From Streptomyces filamentosus (GTDB taxonomy: Bacteria; Actinomycetota; Actinomycetes; Streptomycetales; Streptomycetaceae), in the NCBI RefSeq assembly GCF_014654895.1, contig NZ_BNBE01000002.1, positions 372,001 through 436,000 of the forward strand: 64,000 nucleotides of DNA, read 5' to 3'. The first letter of the stretch is position 1; each line of letters opens with the position of its first letter. The translations under genes were made by a program, and so were the position numbers. Of this stretch, positions 32,989 through 41,187 are shown piece by piece. Under the pieces are notes generated by a model. The model saw only the letters and a list, made by a program, of their open reading frames with translations. It did not search any database and was not told the DNA's origin.

Positions 32989-34464
32989 GTGGAATTCCAC
33001 TACGACGTCGTGATAGCCGGCGCCGGGCCCGCGGGCCTCGCCTGCGCTCAGACGCTCCAGACGCGTGCGCCCCACCTGCGGGTGCTCCTCCTCGAAGCGG
33101 GGCGGACCTTCCGCAGACGCCCCTGCCCGGTGGACCGCGGGCTGCGGTGCACGGGGTGCGGCGGAGTGTGCAACGTGATCTCTGGCTTCGGCGGGAGCAT
33201 CCACTACGGCGACGGCGCGAAGCTCAGCCTCCTGCCCTCGGGACGCAGGCTGATCACCCACTTCGGGGAGGAGACTGCGCAGAGCCTGTGCGCGGAGGCG
33301 TACGCCTGGCTCACCTCGGGTCTCCCGCAGCCGCCGGCCCTGGCCGGAGAGGGCCTGTCCGAGCGGGCCGTGTCCTCGTTCAGCGACTTCGGTCTCTCGA
33401 TCCGCGAGTACCCGGTCGCCGTCGTCGGCGAGCGGGACCTCGAACGGATCATCGAGACCTGTCACGACGGGCTGCGTGCCGAGTGCCTGCACATGAGCGA
33501 GCTCACGGACGCCCAGCCGCACCGCGACGGCGGGATGACGGTCACGGTGAGGACCCACCACGGGGTGAAGGAGGTGCACGCCGGGCATGTCGTGCTCGCC
33601 ACCGGCCGCCGGGGGGTGACGGCCACCACGGCGTTGCTGCGGCGGCTCGGTGTGCCGATGACGCCGCCGGACCTGTCCGTGGGGGTCCGGTTCGAGATGG
33701 ACGCGCGTCTGCTCGCCGAGATCGGCACCGAGCACCCCGACCTGAAGATCAGCCAGCGGGACACGGCCGTCACCCACAAGGTGAAGACGTTCTGCTTCTG
33801 CGGCGGCCCGAACGGCGGCCGGCTGAAGTTCACGCACTACCACGACGCCTTCGGCCCGGCGGTGATCACGCTGGACGGCCACGAGACGACCGACCGCCTC
33901 CCCTCCAGCCGACCGCTCGCGGCGAACTTCGGCCTCTTGTGCCAGGTCCAGGGCCGGGGCAACGCCACGCAGGCGCAGGAGTCGTTCCTCAGCACTTACC
34001 GCAAACTCGCGGACGGTCGGCCGTTCACCCAGACCCTGGGCAGCTTCTTGGACCGGTCCTCGCAGACACGGCCCTGGCCCGAGCTGGAAGCGAGCCTCCC
34101 CTACCAGCCGTCCGTCCTCGACCTGGTCACCGGCCCCGTCCACGAGTTGTTCACCCCGGAAGAGCACGCGAGCCTGACCGCGGGACTCGACCGCGTCCTG
34201 GGGTCCATCCTCAAGCACGCGGACCAGGCGGTCTCCGTCCGCGAACTGGCCGAACAAGTCCTCGTCGTCGCCCCGGAGATCGAGTTCGTCTGGGAACAGC
34301 CCGCGCTCGACGCCGGGTGCCAGGTGCCGGACCTCCCGGTGTACGTCGTCGGGGACGCGGCGGGGATCGCCCAGGGCATCGTGCAGGGCGCGATGATGGG
34401 CACGGCAGCCGCGCGGACGATCGCCGCCGAAGAGCTGGCCGCCCCTGCCGGAGCGGACCGGTGA
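32989..34464 (+). CDS. FAD-dependent oxidoreductase (COG2509-like)
   Basis: The 491-residue flavoprotein has an N-terminal Rossmann FAD motif VIAGAGPAG (residues 9-16) and a cysteine-rich block CPVDRGLRCTGCGGVC followed by NVISGFGGSIHYGDGAKLS. LLPSGRRL comes next, as in uncharacterised FAD-dependent dehydrogenases. VVLATGRRG is an NAD-type ATG motif, and the C-terminal VYVVGDAAGIAQGIVQGAMMG closes the FAD site. The substrate is unknown. The GTG start is chosen for AAGGAG six bases upstream. Its stop overlaps the next gene by 4 bases, and four genes here are chained the same way. Confidence 0.78.
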   Translation: MEFHYDVVIAGAGPAGLACAQTLQTRAPHLRVLLLEAGRTFRRRPCPVDRGLRCTGCGGVCNVISGFGGSIHYGDGAKLSLLPSGRRLITHFGEETAQSLCAEAYAWLTSGLPQPPALAGEGLSERAVSSFSDFGLSIREYPVAVVGERDLERIIETCHDGLRAECLHMSELTDAQPHRDGGMTVTVRTHHGVKEVHAGHVVLATGRRGVTATTALLRRLGVPMTPPDLSVGVRFEMDARLLAEIGTEHPDLKISQRDTAVTHKVKTFCFCGGPNGGRLKFTHYHDAFGPAVITLDGHETTDRLPSSRPLAANFGLLCQVQGRGNATQAQESFLSTYRKLADGRPFTQTLGSFLDRSSQTRPWPELEASLPYQPSVLDLVTGPVHELFTPEEHASLTAGLDRVLGSILKHADQAVSVRELAEQVLVVAPEIEFVWEQPALDAGCQVPDLPVYVVGDAAGIAQGIVQGAMMGTAAARTIAAEELAAPAGADR

Positions 34465-35750
34465 AGCGCGCGGTCGCCGGGACGCCGGACAGCCTGTATC
34501 CGCCGGGTGCACTCGCCTTGCCCGTGAATCCCGCCCTTCCGGCGCCGCGTCTGGCAGCAGCACCGGCCGAGCGGACCAACGAGGGGCACTACCGGGCCTA
34601 CTACGGCCCCAACGTCCGGGCGGAGTACATCGTGAAAGGCTGCGCCGACCGGGTCGCCGTCATCGACAAGGCGTGGCCGCACACCCTCTCCGACGTCATG
34701 CTCCTGGTCGCCAGCGATCAGGGCCGGCGGACCAGCGTCGAAGACGCCCCCGACGCGGTGCTGGCCGCTCTGCTCGCGGGCGCCGTGGCGTACACCGACC
34801 ACGTCTCCGACCCGGAGACGGCGCGGGCTTTCGGGCTCGACGGCGGACAGCTCACCATCGGCTGGAACCATGACCGGACGCTCGACCGGGACAACGGCCA
34901 GTGGTGGGACAAGGCGATGCACTGGCACCTCAACCTGTACCCCCGGGAGGTCCGGGCGGCCGTGCGGACGGTTCCGCTGGGGGAGATCGCCGACGTGGAG
35001 CTCCGCCGGTCGCTGGTCGATCCCGTCGCCTACCTCTCGCAGCACGTGGTGCGCGACGCTCTCAGGAGCTTCACGCTGCCCGCGGGGTGCCGACTCCTTC
35101 CGATCAGCTCGCACCGTGACGCCACCCGCCGGCTCCCGGTCGGCTTCAAGCTGCTCCTGCCCGGGTGGCCCTTCCTGTCCACCCCGGAGTGCCGACACCT
35201 CCTGCGGGCCCTGCACCAGGCGACCGAGCACGCCTACCGGCAGGTGCGGCACGCCTTCACCGGCTCTCCGGAGCCCACGCCTCCGTGGACCCGGCCGGCG
35301 CTCCTTCCTCCCGATCAGGTCGGTGAACAGCTCGATCGCCTGACGTGGCTCTCGCCGGTCTCCCGCAACGCGCTGATGCGGCTGCGGAGCGTGCTGCGCG
35401 ACGTCACCGACCGGGAACTCCACCTGCTCCAGGAGCGCCGGTCGTTCGCCAACCGGTGCCTGACCCTGGCCGACCTCAGCTACAACATCACGCTGTTCAC
35501 CCCCACCCTGGTCGGGCCCGGTCTGCCCCAGTCCCGCTCGGTCATCCTCGTGATGCAGTTCAAGCTGTTCAGCTACGTGGGGCACGCCCCCGCCGTCGGC
35601 GGGGCCGTCGCCTCCGTCATCGACCGGCACCACGGCCCCGTGATGGACGACGCCCTCCTCGCCCGCCGCCGTGCCTTCCAGGACGCCTACCTCGCCCGTC
35701 TGGGCACCGTCCTGCCCACCCTGCCCGCCACTCCGGAGGTGTCCCGGTGA
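34461..35750 (+). CDS. HIT-superfamily-like protein of unknown function
   Basis: I do not recognise this 429-residue protein as a named family. Around residues 137-161 it has NHDRTLDRDNGQWWDKAMHWHLNLYP, close to the pattern N-x(n)-Q-x(4)-HxHxHxxP of HIT and GalT-type nucleotide hydrolases/transferases, with HWHLNLYP in place of the His triad (last His replaced by Asn). The N-terminal third carries AYYGPNVRAEYIVKGCADRVAVIDKAWPHTLSDVMLLVAS, like the start of GalT-fold proteins. The C-terminal half is helical. The gene is coupled at both ends (GTGA overlaps) with the FAD enzyme and a methyltransferase, so it is part of one pathway. Confidence 0.6.
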   Translation: MKRAVAGTPDSLYPPGALALPVNPALPAPRLAAAPAERTNEGHYRAYYGPNVRAEYIVKGCADRVAVIDKAWPHTLSDVMLLVASDQGRRTSVEDAPDAVLAALLAGAVAYTDHVSDPETARAFGLDGGQLTIGWNHDRTLDRDNGQWWDKAMHWHLNLYPREVRAAVRTVPLGEIADVELRRSLVDPVAYLSQHVVRDALRSFTLPAGCRLLPISSHRDATRRLPVGFKLLLPGWPFLSTPECRHLLRALHQATEHAYRQVRHAFTGSPEPTPPWTRPALLPPDQVGEQLDRLTWLSPVSRNALMRLRSVLRDVTDRELHLLQERRSFANRCLTLADLSYNITLFTPTLVGPGLPQSRSVILVMQFKLFSYVGHAPAVGGAVASVIDRHHGPVMDDALLARRRAFQDAYLARLGTVLPTLPATPEVSR

Positions 35751-36565
35751 TCGACCCCGAAGTCCTCAGCTTCTACAACCTCGGCCTTGAGCAGGAACGC
35801 CTCCAGGACCCCCGCCGCTCGGTGGAGCTCCGGCGCACCCTCGACATCCTCGCCCGCCACCTGCCCCCGCCGCCGGCCACGGTCCTGGACATCGGCGGCG
35901 GCCCCGGGGCCTACGCCCTGCCCCTGGCCGAGGAGGGTTACCGCGTGACTCTGGTCGACCCGGTGCCCCTGCACGTCGAGCAGGCCCAGCGCGCTTCCGG
36001 GCAGCAGGACCGGGGACTGCACCGCGTCCTCCTGGGCGATGCGCGGAACGTCCCTGTGGACGAGCAGCACGATGCGGTGCTCTTGCTCGGGCCGCTCTAC
36101 CACCTCACCAGCGAAGAGGACCGGGCGCGCGCCTGGCGGGAGGCTCACCGCTGCCTGCGTCCCGGAGGCGTGGCCGTCGCGGTCGCGGTGTCCCGCTTCT
36201 ACGCCGGCTGGCAGGCTCTCGCGGCGGACAACATGCCGCTGCCCGGAGTCGCCGAGGGACTGGCGGACCTGATGGTCACCGGGGAGTACCGCAACCCGAG
36301 CGGCGAAGCCCGGCTGTGGACCACGGCCTACTTCCACACCCCCGACGAGCTCGCCGCCGAGGCCAGCGCCGCCAGGCTCACCGTGCGGTCCCTCATCGCA
36401 GTGGAGGGCCCGGCCAAACTCCTGGGTGACGTCGCGGACCGCATGGCCGACCCTGCGCGTCGTCAGCACGTTCTCGATGTCCAGCGGCAGATCGAGGAGG
36501 AGCGCAGCATCCTGGGCATGTCGCAGCACATCATCGTCGTCGCCCAGCGAGCGGAGACCTCATGA
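35747..36565 (+). CDS. Class I SAM-dependent methyltransferase (UbiE/Coq5-like)
   Basis: The 272-residue protein has motif I TVLDIGGGPGAYALPLAE, the acidic strand 2 end TLVDPVPLH, motif for strand 4 DAVLLLGPLYHLTSEEDR and RCLRPGGVAVAVAVSRF. Downstream, FHTPDELAAEASAARL resembles the cap region of small-molecule methyltransferases. It probably methylates O or N of a metabolite made by the FAD/HIT-like pair. GTGA overlap with the upstream gene and ATGA overlap with the downstream MazG-like gene place it firmly in the operon. Confidence 0.85.
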   Translation: MIDPEVLSFYNLGLEQERLQDPRRSVELRRTLDILARHLPPPPATVLDIGGGPGAYALPLAEEGYRVTLVDPVPLHVEQAQRASGQQDRGLHRVLLGDARNVPVDEQHDAVLLLGPLYHLTSEEDRARAWREAHRCLRPGGVAVAVAVSRFYAGWQALAADNMPLPGVAEGLADLMVTGEYRNPSGEARLWTTAYFHTPDELAAEASAARLTVRSLIAVEGPAKLLGDVADRMADPARRQHVLDVQRQIEEERSILGMSQHIIVVAQRAETS

Positions 36566-36939
36566 GCCCGGAGCACGCCGAGACCAACGCGATGCTCATC
36601 GCCGTCTCGCGGTGGATCGACAGCGCCCCGGCCAACCAGGGCCGCGCTCCCGAAGCACTCCTGTGGGGCCGCGTCGCCAAGGTGGGTGAAGAGGCCGGCG
36701 AGGTGATCGCCGCACTCGTCGGGGCCCTCGGCCACAACCCGCGCAAGGGCGTGCACGACACCATGGAGCACGTCGAGTACGAACTGCTCGACGTCACGAT
36801 GACCGCGCTGTGCGCAGTCGCTCATCTCCGCAGCCCCTGTGGCGGGACGCCCGACCTTCTCGGCCTCCTCCAGCAGCACATCCGTACGGTGCACGAACGC
36901 TCCGGCGCCCCTGCCGAAGCGCCTCAGGAAACCGAATAA
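36562..36939 (+). CDS. MazG-like nucleotide pyrophosphohydrolase
   Basis: The 125-residue helical protein has the metal-binding pattern EEAGEV followed, about 30 residues on, by VEYELLDVTMTAL (E-x3-D), typical of MazG-like or dUTPase-type all-alpha NTP pyrophosphohydrolases. It hydrolyses an NTP to NMP plus pyrophosphate. The ATG overlaps the methyltransferase stop (ATGA). It is the last gene of the chained set. Confidence 0.75.
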   Translation: MSPEHAETNAMLIAVSRWIDSAPANQGRAPEALLWGRVAKVGEEAGEVIAALVGALGHNPRKGVHDTMEHVEYELLDVTMTALCAVAHLRSPCGGTPDLLGLLQQHIRTVHERSGAPAEAPQETE

Positions 36940-36989
36940 CCGAAACGAATCCCCGTAAGTCGGCTGTCTACCTGCACAGTTCGAGGGGC

Positions 36990-37044
36990 GAGGGCCCTGG
37001 TCGGTAACCTGCCGGAATTCGGCAGCCTGCCGCCTGGGGCCCTC
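36990..37044 (+). promoter_or_regulatory. Nested hairpin between MazG-like and UDP-glucose dehydrogenase genes
   Basis: An outer 8-base repeat (GAGGGCCC at 36990-36997, GGGCCCTC at 37037-37044) encloses an inner CTGCCG-GAATT-CGGCAG hairpin (37009-37025). It may be a terminator after the MazG-like gene or a leader structure of the dehydrogenase gene; there is no U-tract. Confidence 0.5.
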
Positions 37045-37078
37045 TTCCCCAGCCGACACACGGACACGGGAAGTGAAC

Positions 37079-38392
37079 ATGCGGAACATCACGGTCTTCG
37101 GCGCCGGGTACATCGGCCTCGTGACCGGCGCGTGCCTCGCCGAGCTGGGGCACACCGTCGTCGTCCGGGACATCCAGGCGGCACGCGTCGCCGCCCTCCG
37201 CCGGGGTGAGGTGCCGATCTACGAACCGGGCCTCGCAGAGCTGATGGAGGCCAACGCCGGCCGGCTGAGCTTCGCCCTGGACGCGAGGGAAGCACTGGAG
37301 CACGCCGAAGTCGCCTTCGTGTGCGTGGACACCCCGCCCACGCCCTCCGGCGACGCCGACCTCTCGCGCGTCTGGTCCGTCATCGAGGACCTGAAGAACG
37401 CTCCGCGCCTGACGGCCGTCGTCATGAAATCGACCGTCCCCGTGGGCACCGGCGACCAGGTACGCGCCGCGCTCGACGCGGCAGGACTCGATCACGTCGG
37501 CTACGCCTCGAACCCGGAGTTCACCGCCGAAGGACGGGCCATCGGAGACTTCATGAACCCCGATCGCATCGTGATCGGCGCCTCCGACCCCACCACCGCC
37601 CACCTGATCGCCGACCTGCACAAGGGCATCGCCGGTCCGGTCGAGACTATGAGCGTCGCCTCCGCCGAGATGGTCAAGCTCGCGTCGAACGCCCTTCTCG
37701 CCACGAAGATCACGTTCATCAACGAGATCGCGGCCGTGTGCGAAGCGACCGGCGCCGACGTCGAGGAGGTCGCCGCCGCCATCGGGATGGACCACCGTCT
37801 CGGCCCGCACTTCCTCAAGGCCGGCCTCGGCTACGGCGGAAGCTGCTTCCCCAAGGACTCCCGCGCCCTGCGCGCGATGGCGTCCAACAGCGGCCTGCCG
37901 TTCCAGCTCCTCACCACCGTCATCGACGTCAACGACCTCCAGCCCAGGCGGGCCATCGCCCGGCTCAAGGAAGAACTCGGCGGTCTCCGTGGACGCCGGA
38001 TCGCTCTGCTGGGCCTCACCTTCAAGGCCGGCACCGACGACATGCGGGAAGCCCCGAGCGCGATCATCGCCTCCCGGCTCGTGTCCGAAGGAGCCACCCT
38101 CACCGGCTGGGACCCCATGGCCCGGCTGCGCGACGAAGCCCCGTGGAACCGGCTGGAGCGCGCCGAGACCGTGATCGAAGCGGTCACCGGCTGCGACGCC
38201 GCGATGATCGTGACGGAGTGGCCCATGCTGAAGGAGGTTGACTGGGCATCAGCGGCATCGGCCATGAAGACCCCCTTCCTCTTCGACGGCCGCAACCTCC
38301 TCGCCCCGCCGCTCCTCCAGAAGCACGGCTTCACCTACATGAGCGTCGGCCGCGCAACCGTCCGGCCCGTCACCACGCCACCGCCGAAATGA
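37079..38392 (+). CDS. UDP-glucose 6-dehydrogenase
   Basis: The 437-residue enzyme oxidises UDP-glucose to UDP-glucuronate with two NAD+. It has the Rossmann motif ITVFGAGYIGLVTGACLA, the substrate-binding stretch YEPGL, SNPEFTAEGRAIGDFMNPDRIVIG, the catalytic cysteine in GYGGSCFPKDSRAL, and the C-terminal domain LGLTFKAGTDDMREAPS. Length and motifs are normal for the family. It is 139 bases after the MazG-like gene on the same strand, with a hairpin between, and lies left of the insertion sequences. With the preceding genes it may supply a glucuronyl donor for a small pathway. Confidence 0.9.
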   Translation: MRNITVFGAGYIGLVTGACLAELGHTVVVRDIQAARVAALRRGEVPIYEPGLAELMEANAGRLSFALDAREALEHAEVAFVCVDTPPTPSGDADLSRVWSVIEDLKNAPRLTAVVMKSTVPVGTGDQVRAALDAAGLDHVGYASNPEFTAEGRAIGDFMNPDRIVIGASDPTTAHLIADLHKGIAGPVETMSVASAEMVKLASNALLATKITFINEIAAVCEATGADVEEVAAAIGMDHRLGPHFLKAGLGYGGSCFPKDSRALRAMASNSGLPFQLLTTVIDVNDLQPRRAIARLKEELGGLRGRRIALLGLTFKAGTDDMREAPSAIIASRLVSEGATLTGWDPMARLRDEAPWNRLERAETVIEAVTGCDAAMIVTEWPMLKEVDWASAASAMKTPFLFDGRNLLAPPLLQKHGFTYMSVGRATVRPVTTPPPK

Positions 38393-38460
38393 CCGTGACC
38401 CGCATCGCCGTCGCCCTTCAGGCCCAAGACCCCATATCTCAGGCCGGAGTGACGAGTCAG

Positions 38461-39360
38461 TGAGCCGTTTTCATCCTGTCTCTGTGGGGTGAAATGGCAG
38501 GTAAGCATGGGTGTGTGCCGAGACGAGGCTCCTGGTCGTTGCGGTGGTGTTCTCTACGCACCACGCATCGTCCGAGGAGCCTCGCTTGGTCCCGTATCGT
38601 GCCACGATCGATGTCCCGCATGAGCTGGTTGAGCATGTTTCCTGGCTCATCTACGCACGAAGGTGTGAACGTGGTTCGCGGTGGCGGAAGCTGGGCTGCT
38701 TTCGGCAGGCCCTGCTCGTGCTGGTCCATCTGCGGAAGAACGAGCCGCTGCCCGCCCTGGCAGCCGGCTTCGGCGTCTCGACAGCCACAGCCTGGCGCTA
38801 CGTCAGCGAGACTCTCGACGTCCTCGCGGCGTGGGCCCCGGGCTTGCACGAGGCCCTTACCGGCCTGGGCGAGGGTGACCACGTGATCGTCGACGGCACC
38901 CTGATCCCCATCGACCGCATCGCCGCCGACGAGCCGTACTACTCCATGAAACATCGCAAGCATGGGATGAACGTGCAGGTCATCGCCCGTTCCGACGGCA
39001 CACCGCTCTGGTTCTCCCGCGCGACACCGGGCCGCACTCACGATCTGACCGCGGCCCGGGCTCACGGCATCGTCCAGGCCTGTCTCACCCGGCAGGTCCT
39101 CGTTCTCGCAGACCGTGCCTACCAAGGCGCCGGCGCCACCTTCCGCACCCCGTACTACCACCACCGCGAACAGCCCGAGCACTACCAGCAGTTCAACCGC
39201 GACCACGCCCGGCTCAGAGCTCCCGGGGAACGGGCCTTCGCACAGCTGAAGTCCTGGCGGATCCTCCGCCGGGCCCGATGCTCCACCCGCCGCATCGGCA
39301 CCCTCGTCCAAGCCGTCCACACCCTGCTGACCTGCAGCTATTCAGGATGAAAACGGCTCA
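38461..39360 (+). mobile_element. IS5-family element, copy A, 900 bp
   Basis: The inverted repeat TGAGCCGTTTTCATCCTG (38461-38478) has its exact complement at 39343-39360, which overlaps the transposase stop. A second element of the same size and with a close relative of this transposase lies at 40238-41137. The right end is followed by CTA and another insertion sequence; the left flank TCAG does not match it, so the original target duplication is lost. Confidence 0.85.
38586..39350 (+). CDS. IS5-family transposase, copy A
   Basis: The 254-residue DDE transposase has an N-terminal helix-turn-helix (LPALAAGFGVSTATAWRYVSETLDVL). The first catalytic Asp is in HVIVDGTLIPIDRI, followed by KHGMNVQVIARSDGTPLWFS. 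The second Asp is in QVLVLADRAYQGAG, and the Glu in ARLRAPGERAFAQLKSWRIL (DDE with the YREK-like box). The start is TTG after GAGGAG; no ATG or GTG fits. The stop TGA is formed by the terminal inverted repeat itself. Confidence 0.85.
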   Translation: MVPYRATIDVPHELVEHVSWLIYARRCERGSRWRKLGCFRQALLVLVHLRKNEPLPALAAGFGVSTATAWRYVSETLDVLAAWAPGLHEALTGLGEGDHVIVDGTLIPIDRIAADEPYYSMKHRKHGMNVQVIARSDGTPLWFSRATPGRTHDLTAARAHGIVQACLTRQVLVLADRAYQGAGATFRTPYYHHREQPEHYQQFNRDHARLRAPGERAFAQLKSWRILRRARCSTRRIGTLVQAVHTLLTCSYSG

Positions 39361-39363
39361 CTA

Positions 39364-40234
39364 AGGATCTTCAGAGTGGTCACCGATCGGGTGACGGCCA
39401 AGGGCGGATAGCAGACGAGGCCTTCGGGCAGTGGTTCGAGAGGTCTGACGTCTCAACCGCTTTGACCGGAGGCCTCGTTGGTCATCTATCCTGCTGCACT
39501 CGACCTGCCGCACGCGCTCGTGGAGTGGGTCACGATGCTGATCGTCACCCGTGAGGGTGACCGCCGGCGCAAACTGCGGCCCTCGCAGCGCGTCATCATC
39601 GCCCTGGTCTACCTGCGCGAGCACACCACCTACGCGAAACTCGCCGCGGGTTTCCGGATCAGCGAGGGCACCGCCCACGCCTACGTACAGAGCGTGATCA
39701 AACTCCTCGCCTCGAAGGCGCCGTCCCTGACCCGGGCCCTTCGCCGGGCGCGTCCCGAGTACGTTCTGCTGGACGGCACCATCGCCGAGTGCGACCGGGT
39801 CGGCGACCACGAACGGGACTACTCGGGCAAGACTCGACAGCACGGCGTGAACATCCAGGCCGTCACTGACCCTGCCGGCGAGCTCATCTGGTACTCGCCG
39901 GCGCTGCCCGGCCGCACGGTCGACATCGCCGCGGCCCGCACCCACCGTATCGTCACCGTCTGTGAACGCTTGCGGATCCCCGTGCTTGCCGACAAGGCCT
40001 ATGCCGGGGCCGGCGGCACGTTCCAGGTGCCGTTCAAACGCCACCTCGGAAGACCCCTCACCACCAGACAAGCAGCCGTCAACCGGGCACACGCCCGACT
40101 CCGCTTCCCCGTCGAGCGAGCCTTCGCCCGCCTCAAGGCCTGGCGGATCTTCCGCAAAGCCCGGATCAGCCCCAACCGACTCACGTCAATCACCAAGGCC
40201 GTCCTCACCCTCGAGAGACGACGCTGAAGATCCT
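39364..40234 (+). mobile_element. Second IS5-type element (B), about 871 bp, inserted at TA
   Basis: The ends AGGATCTTCAG (39364-39374) and CTGAAGATCCT (40224-40234) are exact complements and are flanked by TA on both sides (39362-39363 and 40235-40236). Removing the element and one TA restores CTAG directly between copy A and copy C, so B jumped into the junction of two related elements. Confidence 0.82.
39478..40227 (+). CDS. IS5-type transposase, element B
   Basis: The 249-residue DDE transposase has a helix-turn-helix (TYAKLAAGFRISEGTAHAYVQSVIKLLA), the first Asp in EYVLLDGTIAECDRV, the second in IPVLADKAYAGAGG and the Glu in ARLRFPVERAFARLKAWRIF. The start is TTG with GGAGG seven bases upstream. 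It is clearly distinct from copies A and C, sharing only family motifs. Intact and possibly active. Confidence 0.85.
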   Translation: MVIYPAALDLPHALVEWVTMLIVTREGDRRRKLRPSQRVIIALVYLREHTTYAKLAAGFRISEGTAHAYVQSVIKLLASKAPSLTRALRRARPEYVLLDGTIAECDRVGDHERDYSGKTRQHGVNIQAVTDPAGELIWYSPALPGRTVDIAAARTHRIVTVCERLRIPVLADKAYAGAGGTFQVPFKRHLGRPLTTRQAAVNRAHARLRFPVERAFARLKAWRIFRKARISPNRLTSITKAVLTLERRR

Positions 40235-40237
40235 TAG

Positions 40238-41137
40238 TGAGCCTCTTTCATCCTGTGCTGGAGGGTGAAATGGGCTGGTCAGCGGGTGTGGTGACGAGGC
40301 AGGGCCCCTTGTCGTTGGCGTGGTGATTCCACTCATCACACCGGCGACCGAAGGAGCCCTGAAGGTTTCCGTATCCTGACACGCTCGACGTCCCCCATGA
40401 GCTCGTCGAGCATGTTGCTTGGCTGCTGCACGAGCAGCGCCGGGCCCGTAACACCCGCTGGCGCAAGCTCGGCTGCTTCCAGCAGGCGTTGCTCACGCTG
40501 GTGCACCTGCGGAAGAACGAGACGTTCTCGCAGCTCGGATCAGGTTTCGGGATATCCCAGGCCACCGCTTGGCGCTACGTCGACGAGACCTTGGACGTGC
40601 TGGCGGGCTGGGCGCCGGGCCTCCAAGAAGCGCTCACCGGTCTCGGTGAGGGCGATCACGTCATCGTTGACGGCACGCTGATCCCGATCGACCGGATCGG
40701 CGCGGACGAGCCATACTACTCGATGAAGCACCGTCGGCACGGGATGAACGTGCAGGTCATCGCTCGTCCCGACGGCACACCGCTGTGGTTCTCGCGCGCG
40801 ACACCCGGCCGCACCCACGACCTGACCGCGGCCCGCGCACACGGCATCGTCCAGGCCTGCCTCACCCGGCAGATCCTCGTCCTCGCCGACCGCGCCTACC
40901 AGGGCGCCGGCGCCACCTTCCGCACCCCCTACTACCACCATCGCGAACAGCCCGCCCACTATCAGCAGTTCAACCGCGACCACGCACGGCTCAGAGCCCC
41001 CGGCGAACGCGCCTTCGCACAGCTGAAGTCCTGGCGCATCCTCCGCCGAGCCAGATGCTCAACCCGACGCATCAGCACCATCGCCCAAGCCGTCCACACC
41101 CTGCTGACCTGCAGCTATTCAGGACGAAAACGGCTCA
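40238..41137 (+). mobile_element. IS5-family element, copy C, 900 bp, decayed
   Basis: The terminal repeats TGAGCCTCTTTCATCCTG (40238-40255) and CAGGACGAAAACGGCTCA (41120-41137) match at 15 of 18 positions. The length equals copy A exactly. The right end cuts into an ISL3-type transposase gene on the other strand. Its own transposase has lost its start and stop codons. Confidence 0.82.
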
Positions 41138-41187
41138 GTACCTCGATCCGCTGGCTGGTCTCGGCATTGATGATGATCGTGGCGTAG
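40363..41187 (+). pseudogene. IS5-family transposase, copy C, start and stop codons lost
   Basis: The coding region is colinear with copy A over 255 codons (40363-41127) and keeps the DDE motifs (VIVDGTLIPIDRI, LVLADRAYQGAG, APGERAFAQLKSW). But the position of copy A's TTG start is AGG, directly after an in-frame TGA, and the TGA stop formed by the inverted repeat is CGA. Translation from the next start (TTG at 40489) would lack the first 42 residues and read through into the ISL3 remnant until 41187. It is therefore probably a dead copy. Confidence 0.75.

Noticed and set aside
32989..38392. Assignment of the FAD/HIT-like/methyltransferase group to a named antibiotic cluster
   Set aside because: No scaffold-forming enzyme (PKS, NRPS, terpene or nucleoside synthase) is recognisable, so a product name would be invented.
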